From: Cerrena zonata
Taxonomy: Eukaryota; Basidiomycota; Agaricomycetes; Polyporales; Cerrenaceae
Length of the DNA stretch: 64,000 bases
Direction: 5' to 3'
Assembly: GCA_038087015.1 (NCBI GenBank)
Contig: JASBNA010000085.1
Coordinates: 62,001-126,000, forward strand
This document shows, one piece after another, positions 1 through 9,786 of this stretch. The notes beneath the pieces are model-generated. The model searched no databases. It was not told where the DNA came from and was given only the letters and a program-made list of their open reading frames with translations. The position numbers and the translations under genes were made by a program. Each line of letters starts with the position of its first letter. Position 1 is the stretch's first letter.

Positions 1-927
1 TAGCGACAGGTTTAGAAGTCCGATCCCCATCTTTGTTCAGAATTGGAACTGGTAAAGTCTGCTGTGCGTTAGACGGTGTGACCATTCTTGAGCTCGAGAT
101 ATGCAATGGATCTGCAAACTTCTTCACGCGTGTTGGCATTTGTTGTGGTTTTATATGCAACTGAGTAGAGTCAACCTGATCAAGATGGCGAGAGTTCTCT
201 GAATCTTCAGTGCGAGGACGTTTGCGAGGAGCTTCAGTGGGGTCAACCGCGTTCGAGTTCTCGCTTTCAGCCCAAGATATATTTGTTCAAAGGTGAGTCG
301 CATTATAACAGCGAAGGATCGCTATCTCAAAGAAAGGTAGACCTACTTAGGCTTAGTTTGGACAAGCGACACTTCTGTTGAACAGTCAGTACGATAGATA
401 CAAAATGACAATCGAAGCGTATACGTACCTGACTTGAACCCTATAAGTGATATCGGGCTAAATATGTGTGGTGATAAGTGATCAGTGTCCCAATGAAAAG
501 ACCGTACATACTTCACACCATGTAGAGTTATGATGTATTCTCCTTGCGCAGGAAGGAGTATTTGAGTTGAATACTGCTCTTGCTATAAACACCTAATCAG
601 AATCATATCGCTCTCTGTTCCAGTAAATGATACGTACCTGTCCTGGAGTCAAAGAGCAGATAGTGACTTCGAGGCCACTGGCCGACATTGCTTCCGGAGA
701 TGTTATGAAGGTTAGAGTAACACTGGAACACTCATGTACCATCCTTCGCGGTATTACTGCAAGCGACACATTTGTGATCGTTAAATCAGAGTCTCTCGTT
801 GAGATAGGCAAGCTGTGTCCGGGATGAAGGTTTGTAGCCCTAAGATTGGACTTGTAAGCGACCGTGTATAACGAAGCTTGACTGAGCCCAGACCCAAAGA
901 ATCTCACCAAAACGACCTGTCGGGCAT
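1..927 (-). CDS. Nucleoplasmin-like/FKBP nuclear prolyl isomerase, left-arm copy, cut by window edge
   Basis: This is the mirror copy of the complete gene at 35606-37019; coordinates in the two arms sum to 36533. The visible part encodes the N-terminal nucleoplasmin-like domain, starting MPDRSFWATNLHPG after a short first exon, and the linker with a basic RKRPR stretch. The catalytic FKBP domain would lie beyond base 1. I chose the start at 927 because joining ATG CCC GAC AGG TCG TTT TG to GGCTACAAAC over a 68-nt GT...AG intron gives the family N-terminus, while the longer open frame upstream has no ATG. Proteins of this class (yeast Fpr3/Fpr4) are nuclear histone chaperones and peptidyl-prolyl isomerases. 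Whether this copy is intact cannot be told from the window. Confidence 0.7.
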
Positions 928-1048
928 CTGAGGTAGATTGAAGACGTCTAGAAAAGGTATGAATGTGCGTAGTATTTGGAGAAGTGATAGGAAAAGACGA
1001 TCGGGTACGATGAAGTCTAGTTCGCCCAATTATATCCAAGGGGAACAA

Positions 1049-1387
1049 AGAGAATCAGTGGCACTCAGTGGCACTCAGCGGTGGTGGTAATGGGTTAGAC
1101 ACATAATCCATAGTGCGCCGAAATGAATGCAGATACATCAACCATCATACGAGGACATGAGGGGAAAGTGAGGCTGCACAAAGAAGAAGAACAAAGAATT
1201 GAAACCAGCGACTCCTGTGATGTATAGTGAACGTTAAGGCCCAATCTCTTTGTGCCAAAGCTGAAACATTCAACATTTGACTCGACATGACGTCGGTCAT
1301 GTTATCAAATAAATCTAACTGCTGCTCCTAAGCTCAGACGAACTTCCACTGGTTTGGTCATTGACCCATCCCCCCCTCCCATTTGGT

Positions 1388-1434
<47 letters not shown>

Positions 1435-1928
1435 GTCTTTCAGTCGACACGAGGGTTGCAAGCTAATGTATAAAGGTCGCAGAAGATAATTTAAATGAAC
1501 ATACTTTTGTGCATGTGCTTCAAATTTGCATGATGGAGCATGATTTGTTTTGACGGAATACAGTCGGCGATGTTTACATCCCTCTAGGAGCTACACAAAG
1601 AAGTCAGATCGGTCACGGGCATATTGTTGGTTTGAACACCCACATCTCTACGATTTTCAAGTTCGACAGGGTATAGTAACCTTGATAACATAATTGAATA
1701 GTGGCTAGTGAAGCTTAAGACTCGGCAGGAACAACACCAGTTGTACACTACGCAACCAGAATCATAATACATTACGTAATCATAACAAAATCGACGTACA
1801 CATAGACCGTCCCTTGCCGAGGAGATTAAATAATGTCGTACTGAATCGTATGTAGTCCGACACAGATTGACACAGTTGAGAACAGTTTTCCAACATGCCT
1901 TCCTCTCGTTCCACCCTCCCAGTTTAGT
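1049..1928. other. Intergenic stretch with TTTC microsatellite
   Basis: The stretch separates the divergent-looking FKBP copy from the 307-aa gene. It holds an uninterrupted (TTTC)n run at about 1387-1434 and a near-palindromic CATGAC...GTCATG motif near 1287. I see no convincing coding exon. The same stretch, inverted, lies at 34605-35484. Confidence 0.6.
1387..1434 (+). repeat. (TTTC)n microsatellite
   Basis: About twelve perfect TTTC units. The mirrored run in the other IR1 arm (35099-35146) has exactly the same length. Such tracts change length quickly, so equal length points to very recent duplication or conversion. Confidence 0.95.
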
Positions 1929-2852
1929 TCAAAAGTCCTCATCAACATAGATATAGTCCATCATGATCTCGTTGTCCTCCACCAATCCACTCGTTGTACT
2001 GTATGAACCATCGTCATACGACTCGGAGATAATAGAATCATCCGAAAGAGACCAAATAGAAGATCCGTCATCGCCTAAGACCCTATCATAGAAGGATTCA
2101 AAGTCATCGATAGGCAGAAGCAATCCGGAAAAGTCGAGCTCGATTTCGACTTCAGGGACGTTACGTAGATCCAATGGAAGTCCTTCATCCAGAATATGGG
2201 AGTAAGGAAGGTAAGGAATCAGGGCACTCTGAGCATTGTGACCGTAGATTGGATGTGGGGTTAATGAACGGCATTCGTTGAGACTGATCTGGGGACTGGG
2301 GGGGTTGAGGACAAGGGTAGTGTCCCGTTTGAGACCAGAAAAAAGATGAACGATGAGTTCTCTGAGAGCTCGGACTCGGAAGACACCTGGAGATGATCGA
2401 CTGTCCGTATTGACCAACTGATCGGTACGCAGCCACATATAGCTCGGATCCCAGGTCCAGTTAGTGTTGACTTGTTGTTCATGGCCAGCTACTGGATCGA
2501 GTTCACGGAGAACAGCGGCGAAGCGGTGAATGTCACCTACAATGCGAGGAACGGGTATTTGATGAGTGGAGAGAGTAAATGGATTTGGTGTTATGAAAGG
2601 CGATCCCGGGCGGTCCCAAGCATAAGAACTTATAGATCCAAGCTGGTTAGGATGGGATATGATGGATCTGTGGTAAGCTTGGCGGAGGGAGCACATGAGC
2701 ACATAGTTCCAGATAGTGGCTTCGGACATGATCTGAAAGGGATGCACCACGCCGATAGAATTCGCGCGAGGGATACTGTGGTTCTGGGAGTTGCTCCGTG
2801 ATGGAAATGCAAGCTCAGTGACGGCGGCGTTATAGTTATAGGGGATGGACAT
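1929..2852 (-). CDS. Hypothetical 307-aa protein with acidic C-terminus (left-arm copy)
   Basis: A single open frame starts at ATG (MSIPYNYNAAVTELAFP) and runs 307 codons without an intron. I do not recognise the family. The first 60 residues are Ser/Asn-rich. The middle contains several Trp/Tyr/Pro-rich segments (WDRPGSPF, WTWDPSYMWLR). The last 70 residues are strongly acidic and Ser/Tyr-rich and end MMDYIYVDEDF. No signal peptide or membrane segment is obvious. A near-identical copy lies at 33681-34604. The neighbours in both arms are the nucleoplasmin/FKBP gene on the other side of the microsatellite and the 254-aa gene. Long uninterrupted frame, ATG start and conservation in two copies support it as a gene; the function is unknown. 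Confidence 0.7.
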   Translation of the reverse strand: MSIPYNYNAAVTELAFPSRSNSQNHSIPRANSIGVVHPFQIMSEATIWNYVLMCSLRQAYHRSIISHPNQLGSISSYAWDRPGSPFITPNPFTLSTHQIPVPRIVGDIHRFAAVLRELDPVAGHEQQVNTNWTWDPSYMWLRTDQLVNTDSRSSPGVFRVRALRELIVHLFSGLKRDTTLVLNPPSPQISLNECRSLTPHPIYGHNAQSALIPYLPYSHILDEGLPLDLRNVPEVEIELDFSGLLLPIDDFESFYDRVLGDDGSSIWSLSDDSIISESYDDGSYSTTSGLVEDNEIMMDYIYVDEDF

Positions 2853-3966
2853 TTGGTAACACAGCAGAAAGAAGTTCCGTATGAAGTGTTAGTGGAAGCT
2901 ACGTTCCTTAAATATGTGTACTGATCCTCTGAGTGGCATAATCAGTGGCAGAGAACAAAGAAACTCTTCACAGATCTAGAAACTGGTGGAATCAAGCCCG
3001 TGCGAGACGTCGACATCATTCCGATCGCGAGGCTTAGGGCTGAGAGGGATTGAGCCACTCATCACACATCGATACAACATGTCTCAACTATTCGTTCCCC
3101 CAACTGTGGACGGGATTCGGTTTGACAGGAAGTGACGGGAGCAGTCAGTGAGCAGTAGTTGAACGACCGACTCGGAAGTAGCTCTCTGTTAGGGACAGTT
3201 AAACGACCCGGAGACAAGATGCATCCCCAGCTAACCGAGTCTGGACCGCGACAAGCAGCTATTACAGTAACAATAAGGTACTTAGCTGGTCTTCAGACTC
3301 TTTACCAATTAGCTCAATGGCTGCTCCGCTGCCGAATACCGTACCCCTGTCTGATGCGTATTATGAATCGCTCGGCCCTATGCCGTAGGGCTTGCGCCCA
3401 TAGTTAGCGTAGGATGGTGCACAATGGCAGAGTTAACCTGTAGTGTACCGTCCGTCTTTCTTGTTGTCCCTTGTGAGGTGAGCGGGTATCCCACTCAGTA
3501 TCACAGGTATCATCAGTCCGATATCGATAGACACATGTTGTATCAATTTCTACATTTCCCCTCCACGATGCGCGTGAAGTTCTGAAGACTCGATGAATAT
3601 GCTTTGACGAGTGTAATATACTATGGACTTACTCACTCTCGTTTGTATCTTCTAGCTCACTCTTACGCAAGCTATCGCCAATGCTCCGGATCCCGTCTTG
3701 TGCCACACTTGTTTGAAGGTATCGACCGCGTTCCTGCTTACTGTAACATGAGTTTCGTCAAGTCTACCAACGTTATAAAGTCCCGACGTACCTTATCGGT
3801 GAAACTGCGGACGTAGTAGAGTAACCTTGGAGAGTAATAAAGTATGCATAGTACGGGACATTGCCAAAGCCAAAGTTGCAGCGATCAGGTATTTCCCCGG
3901 GACGGTAAAACGCAAAATACCCGGGGCAACAGATGTAGATGTACATCGCTGGCCGCCCGCCCAAAT
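2853..3966. other. Gene-free stretch in IR1 arm
   Basis: About 1.1 kb between the 307-aa and 254-aa genes. Short open frames here lack ATG-plus-splice support. I see no RNA gene that folds convincingly. The region is mirrored at 32567-33680 and includes one of the few substitutions between the arms (near 3137). Confidence 0.5.
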
Positions 3967-4731
3967 TTAAAGGAAGCATCTTTCTTGCCAGTTCCTTGGC
4001 AGCACGTGGGGTTCGGCTATAAGCATGATAGAGAGTAGCGCAATGGTTCCTAGTGCCCGAATGCCAGCTCCCTCGCTAGGTTCAGGGGTAACAGTGGCGA
4101 ATGAAGAGCGTGGTTGATAGCAGATCGAGACGGCAAAAAGTTGGTGGAAACTATGGAAGTTTATTCCGGGAGACAGCAACGATGATAAATGTCGGTGCTC
4201 ACCTGTGAGTATGTATAGTGATACCTTGACCTGATTCCGCTCAACCTCCTTAACCGTATCAAGATCTTTGAGAAGTTGGCTGACCTGCCTGACCAAGTGA
4301 GCATAAAACCTGGCGTGAAGACGGAGGTGCTCAGGCACAGGTTGCATCTGCCGGAGATATACTAGGATAGCGGACACCTCGCTCTCGAGGTCCCGGAAGT
4401 ACACATCTGCTTGACCACGATTAGGATCGAATATGTAACCTATATTACTTCGAGGCCGAGCAAAGGTTGGAGAGGAAATGATCAGGAAGCGTGACCTTGA
4501 ATATGCGATCACTGCGTGCAGGAATTTCAGATCGCGCAAGCGGGAAAGATCAGCCGAGGTAACCATTATTGCGTGTATCGCGTTTTGAAGGGGAGATGAA
4601 GCAATATCAAAAGGATGATGTTGCTGCGATAGTTGCAATTCTGGGCCCAACGAGAGGTTTATCTCATCGATCCCAGATAATAAATCCAAATATTCCTTGC
4701 AAACACTGTCAATGTTGGCTTGTTGCGACAT
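3967..4731 (-). CDS. Hypothetical 254-aa helical protein (left-arm copy)
   Basis: An ATG-initiated frame (MSQQANIDSVCKEYLDLL) of 254 codons. The first 180 residues look helical, with heptad-like Leu/Ile spacing (LESEVSAILVYLRQM, HLVRQVSQLLKDLDTVKEVE), and could form a coiled-coil or bundle. The C-terminal 70 residues are less regular and include a hydrophobic run, IALLSIMLI. A GTGAGC...CATAG pair at about 4152-4203 on the minus strand could be an intron and would change the C-terminus. I do not recognise the family. An almost identical copy lies at 31802-32566. Context gives no functional clue beyond shared duplication with the FKBP and 307-aa genes. Confidence 0.6.
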   Translation of the reverse strand: MSQQANIDSVCKEYLDLLSGIDEINLSLGPELQLSQQHHPFDIASSPLQNAIHAIMVTSADLSRLRDLKFLHAVIAYSRSRFLIISSPTFARPRSNIGYIFDPNRGQADVYFRDLESEVSAILVYLRQMQPVPEHLRLHARFYAHLVRQVSQLLKDLDTVKEVERNQVKVSLYILTGEHRHLSSLLSPGINFHSFHQLFAVSICYQPRSSFATVTPEPSEGAGIRALGTIALLSIMLIAEPHVLPRNWQERCFL

Positions 4732-5392
4732 AGTAGAGAATGGATTCTAACAGAGTCAGAGGAAGATGGGAGGAGAGACGGCAGGAAGAGCGCAATGTAG
4801 TCCAAATTGGATTGGTCGGGCAGTCAATTCACATGGATTTGCAGTACATGTGGACATAAGGGTACACCCTTTTCTATCAAGAAAAGTACTTGGGAAATTT
4901 AGAGGTCACGGGTATTTGCGTCTGGAAAGAAACCACACGTACCTAATTATGGGTATAATAACTTCACGTACTTGGGCGTACGGGGCCTCGGACCTGAATT
5001 AATAGCATGGCTAGGGTCGGGTAGATGAGCGGGGAGGTGAGATTCCACAGCGGACGGCAAAAACAAGTGCCACTAAGAGATGACTATGGTAGGATGAGAC
5101 AACATTGACTTTCCGTCGAGAGCAAAGAAATTCATCCCAGGATTTCCCAAGCGTGCCACATCGATATCTGTGTGGTTCCGCCGTAGGTGGGCTGTTGGAC
5201 GATAGTATGGTAGGTTCAAGACGGAGAATGCAAAGAGGATACAGCGGAGCGATGTGCTACATCAATGACGAAAGGATACATATCATTTCGACTGCGTCCA
5301 GCCCGGATCGACGACTCCGAGTCCGTAGGAAAACGGATGCCGTGTCTGTGTGTGCGTGTATTAAGATTTGCGGTTACAAACGTGAGGAATTG
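4732..5392. other. Gene-poor stretch at the inner end of the IR1 arm
   Basis: Upstream region of the 254-aa gene. Two plus-strand frames (4766-5002 and 5105-5428) are open, but their composition gives no sign of a protein family and the second lacks an ATG near its 5' end. I see nothing else here. Confidence 0.4.
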
Positions 5393-6616
5393 CACTTCGT
5401 TTCCGGTACCAGGTATCCTTTGGGTTGATTCATTGTTTCGCTAATCCGATCGTCAGAGTATTATGGGACGAAGAGAGGCTCGACTTACGGAACCCGTGTC
5501 CAACCTTGGCAATCCTAGGAGTTCGTCAACTGATCCTGTCACAGTATTGATTGATGTCGTAGAACGGATGCTTGAGGATACCTGCAGTATGAGTACCACA
5601 TTCTATGATTCCATCCGCGAGAAATTTCGGGATACGATTGTCTCTACACTCTGAGAAACGTAGACGGAGTGAGGGCATTGGGTGGACAATTGTCTCGACC
5701 ATGCATGGCATACACCCTGCATGTAGAAGCTGGGTCAGCTGCATACGAGAAACAGCAACACGGGCAAAGAACAGCGGTACCGTGAGTGAGCAGGAAACAA
5801 TATGTGTGACCGACCACCGGCTGGTGACTGCGTGTCTGGCCGCATCTATGCACTACTGGACACATCATGTCTTTGCCGTGCACAACAGCCCAGACGAGTC
5901 CTCAGACAGATGGTCATGTCATATCCACCGCTTGTGACCACGCTCACCGACAGGACGGGAAGCCCCGACGATCACCCACAGAACGCATATGAAGAAACAA
6001 GGTCTTCGCAAGGCTACCTCCATAGAACGTAGTTGAGGACGAAGAGAAGTGTCGGATGATACAGTAATCGGTGCGGAACACGGTGCTACGGCCAGCGACT
6101 TCAGTCGACAGAATTTCAGAGGTAAAAAAGGCCCTCGCTTACCATGTTCGTGTCCAGTCCCAGTAGTAATAGAGAACCTGGCGAAGCTCCGAGTCGTCAA
6201 AGGCCCGTCCCAGGTTAGGTTGCAACTGTGTATGAGCAGGCCGATACTTCTGGTGACGATATCGATCGCGCTATCTGGCGTTGTCGCTCGGACGGCTTCC
6301 GAGATGAACCTGGAAACGAGAGTACATCCTACATACGGAAACAGATCAGCTTGTATACGCAGAACATTGATACGATAGGATGATACCTAGTGGGACAACC
6401 TGCGGAGAAAAAAGACGACACTCGAGATGTGTGACTGATCACCGACGTCAGCGACTGACTGGTACTGACTGGTACTGACTGGTACTGACTGGGACCGACC
6501 ACTGACATCAGCGACTGACCACCAACTGACTGCGTCTGTGGCCGCATCTATGCACTACTGGACACATCGTGTCTTTGCCGTGCACAACAGCTCAGACGAG
6601 CCCTCCGGCGGATAAT
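5393..6616 (+). repeat. E repeat copy E1
   Basis: This copy starts at CACTTCGTTTCCGGTACC and matches E3 (25014-26152), E5 (42485-43830), E6 (55754-57053, inverted) and E7 (62160-63079, inverted) nearly base for base. Inside are two direct copies of a core, CACTACTGGACACATC followed by a Cys/Ala-poor GC-rich tail, near 5851 and 6552. Between them, shortly before the second core, is a VNTR of three CTGGTACTGA units (about 6458-6487). Identity with E5 fades after about 6616. The IR1 left-arm breakpoint (5489) lies inside this copy. No transposase, reverse transcriptase or terminal inverted repeat is visible, so the mode of spread is unknown. Confidence 0.9.
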
Positions 6617-6821
6617 GAGCCATGTTGAAGCAAAGCGACAGGTCACAGGCGCCAGGCCGTTGTATGCTTTCGGATATCAATGTATCTATGGATAATAAAC
6701 TTATGTAAAGCTTAAAGTAATGTTATCACATGCGACGTCACGGTCGACCGGTAATCATCTCTTTCAAACTTTCATCACTCAATCCTTAGCCACTGCTACC
6801 TGAGACTGCGAACATATCTTC

Positions 6822-7928
6822 ATGACACAGAACAGAAGCGCAGTACCGTCTTCCTGGATGCTACTGTATAGGAAGTCTACCAACGAAGGCGAGGTCCCCG
6901 TTATTGCACTTCCCTCCTTTGTGCATACCGACACCACGCCGTCGTCGATAATCTCCAGAATTTGGTTCGGCACCTTAGCCCCTCAGGAAGTGAGTTCAAA
7001 TCCCTGTATCCTTTTCTCTAGCTCATTTGAACTCACTCGTATATTTACAGGATAGAGTTACAACTACTCGCGGAGAACTGACGCTACCAATTCCATCTTC
7101 TTCCACCCCCTCCTCCTCTTCCCGTGATGATGTACCAGAAATACAAATTGAAGATATGGCTAAAGATTCACTTCCTCTTTCACAGCATGCTCATGAGCGT
7201 ACTAATGAACCTCAACCACCACCACTACCACCAAATGCCCAAGATGTAAGCTCTCCGCCTCTTGCTCCTGATATGGGAGCAAGAAACCCAATTATTACCA
7301 CAAACCCTGATGTAGGACTTGCTGGAGGTGTCTTCACGGTTCGTCTATACCTCGAACCTATGGATGTTAGCGCGACTAACCAAAACTCATCCGCTCTTGG
7401 TAGAACCCATATCTAAGACCAAAACCTATCCTGCCCCGAAATAACAAAAAAAGGCAACCTCCTTATCAACTGGAAAACTCATACTACCATGATGAAAATA
7501 ACATGGCTCCTATCGCTTCCCCTGATCACTTGGATCCCCTTGCAAGTCACAAGTTAGGTGATCTCTACATAAGGGATTTACCCATGGTTGAAAGCTGTCG
7601 CATCATCCAGTTGTGGATGTACAGCGATTCAGATGGACAACCTGGCTGGAAATTTTGTGACTTAACGGACACGCTTCACCATCCATCCCGTAAAAACCTA
7701 GTGCTATCTTTCACAAGTGAGGGGGCTCCACATTGGATCACATTGTCCACCTATCGGAGGCAGAAACACCCACAGCCTCAGTGTTGGGTCCCTGTAAACT
7801 GTACGTTCCGACCGTATGGCCATCGATATCCCGCTAATCATAACTCATGATTTCAGATCAACGTAGACGGCCGTGAGGAATTACTAGTACTTAGGAATGT
7901 TCACATGATAGCTAGCGAGGAAGGATGA
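6822..7928 (+). CDS. Hypothetical protein, paralogue of the gene at 26892-27968
   Basis: Four exons fit well: 6822-6989, 7051-7338, 7404-7793 and 7857-7928, all bounded by GT...AG, giving about 305 residues. The N-terminal part reads PSSWMLLYRKSTNEGEVPV. A low-complexity Ser/Pro-rich middle follows. The conserved C-terminal half includes LGDLYIRDLPMVESCRIIQL, then GAPHWI and CWVP. The paralogue shares all of these blocks and the intron positions: the donor after the GG-V/I-F motif and the exon starting NPY are the same. That shared splice pattern is the strongest evidence that the gene is real. I do not recognise the family. There is no signal peptide or membrane span. It lies just downstream of E1, while its paralogue lies just downstream of E3 in the opposite orientation. 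Confidence 0.75.
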
Positions 7929-8419
7929 GAGCATAGATGCTATGGTCTCCGTATTCTGTAAAACATTTACCTCTGAGTATAGAAATATAGACCCTAGTCA
8001 TTTTTAATGACCACCCCAACCTTCCAACACAAGTATCACCATGAGAATGGCTTCAACAATCCACCTGCGGTTTATTTCACATTCCCAGGTTGTAAAGGCA
8101 TTTATTGCGAGCGGAGCGAGCCTCTACTTATTGCTATAGGGGTGGATCTGGGGCTTCAGGTTGGCAGCTCTCGGTTGAGACAAACAAGTACAAAATCTGC
8201 GATCAAGTGCCGGTTCATCTACCTCTCGTTTGCCAAAGATAGAAAAAGAAACATATTAAAAGCGTATCCGGCCACAGGAATCTTAGAGCACTAGACCTAG
8301 GTTCTCAAAATGCATAAATATAATAAGCAGGATGCAGGAAAAGCCGGAACTTCTGGAAACAACCGGGCTATCCGGCGTCGTAGGCTGAACGGTTTCCGAT
8401 GAACCCAAAAATGAGCATG
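7929..8419. other. Intergenic stretch
   Basis: About 490 bases between the preceding gene and E2. One open frame (8007-8294) has an ATG but no recognisable content. I see no other structure. Confidence 0.4.
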
Positions 8420-9354
8420 CTTGGTACACAGAGAAACAGTTCAGTTTGTATACGGAGAGCATCAGTACAGTAGGATGGTATCTGGTATGAGGGTAGATTG
8501 CATGACTTGCGGGGGGAGAAGACGGTATGGGACTGATCACCGATATCAACGACTGACCACCGACTGGTGACTGCGTCTCCGGCCGCATCTATGCACCACT
8601 GTACACATTATGTCTTTGCCGTGCACAACAGCCCAGACGAGTCCTCAGACAGATGGACATGTCAAATCCACCGCTTGTGACCACGTTCGCCGACAGGACG
8701 GGAAGCCCCGACGATCACTCACAGAACGCATATAGAGAAACAAGGTCTTCGCAAGGCTATCTCCATAGAATGTAGTTGAAGACGGAAGGGAAATGTCGAA
8801 TGATACAGTAACCGGGGCGGACATGGCACTGTGGCCAGCAGCTTTAGTCGAATATCGCAGAGGTAAGCCGTAAAACGACCTAGGCTTACCAGTTTCGTGT
8901 TCAATTGCAGCAATTATGGAGAACCAGCCAAGGCTCCGAGTCATCAAAGGCCCGCCCTAGGTTAGGTTGCAATTGTGTATGAGCAGGCCGATACTTCTGG
9001 TGACGATATCGATCGCGCTATCTGGCGTTGTCGCTCGGACGGCTTCCGAGATGAACCTGGAAACGAGAGTACATCCTACATACGGAAACAGATCAGCTTG
9101 TATACGCAGAACATTGATACGATAGGATGATACCTAGTGGGACAACCTGCGGAGAAAAAAGACGACACTCGAGATGTGTGACTGATCACCGACGTCAGCG
9201 ACTGACTGGTACTGACTGGTACTGACTGGTACTGACTGGGACCGACCACTGACATCAGCGACTGACCACCAACTGACTGCGTCTGTGGCCGCATCTATGC
9301 ACTACTGGACACATCGTGTCTTTGCCGTGCACAACAGCTCAGACGAGCCAAACA
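8420..9354 (+). repeat. E repeat copy E2, composite and partly diverged
   Basis: Bases about 8420-8640 are a diverged copy of the end of E (VNTR-side sequence plus the second core). Bases 8640-8960 are a diverged copy of the middle of E. From about 8960 to 9354 the sequence is again nearly identical to E1, including a three-unit VNTR and the second core. The order end-middle-end means two roughly 700-bp units lie head to tail. This suggests that E spreads or expands as core-to-core units. The near-identical part stops at GACGAGCC, earlier than in E1 or E5. Confidence 0.85.
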
Positions 9355-9786
9355 GAGATGAAAGCCAATACAAAACCGCCAGATTCGACGTGCTCCAGGT
9401 CTTATCTTATCGTTTGGACTGGATTACACGTCCTATAGTAAACCGGGGATTGATCAACGCATGTACAAATACAAAGTTTGACGACATTGGACTCACCTTA
9501 GTCTTTTCACAACGTGAACGCCGCGAGCTATGTACATAGCGCAATACAACAGGCTTACTAATAGGGATGATTAGTCTCTAGAGAACCGGCCATACTCATG
9601 TGTCTACAGTTCAAATAGAGGAGATATTGTATTAAAATCGTCATATTTCAACACAATACAATGTTCATGCATAACATACGAGCCATAGAGATTGATAGAA
9701 TTCCATGGGCATGTATACATAGAAGGAAATACCATTAATATGGTCCTTAATTATCTGCGACGTTGAAATCACCACTTCAATGTTGT
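9355..9786. other. AT-rich 3' flank of the transposase gene
   Basis: About 430 bases downstream of the minus-strand transposase gene, AT-rich, probably containing its 3' untranslated region. I could not find a CACTA-type terminus here that pairs with a terminus beyond 14209. Confidence 0.4.

Larger units (their letters stand above)
1..5489. repeat. IR1 left arm (large inverted repeat)
   Basis: Bases 1-5489 are the reverse complement of 31044-36532, collinear throughout with a constant coordinate sum of 36533, so no net length change was detected. Even a (TTTC)n microsatellite has equal length in both arms. By eye I found only isolated substitutions, for example near 3137 (G here, A in the partner) and near 1510. 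Identity ends abruptly after the sequence CGACTTACG at 5489, inside E copy E1. The arm reaches base 1, so its true length is at least 5.49 kb. Confidence 0.97.

Noticed and set aside
5105..5428. 107-codon open frame at the inner end of the IR1 arm, mirrored at 31105-31428
   Set aside because: No ATG at the 5' end, Arg/Ser/Cys-rich shadow-like composition, and it overlaps the start of E.
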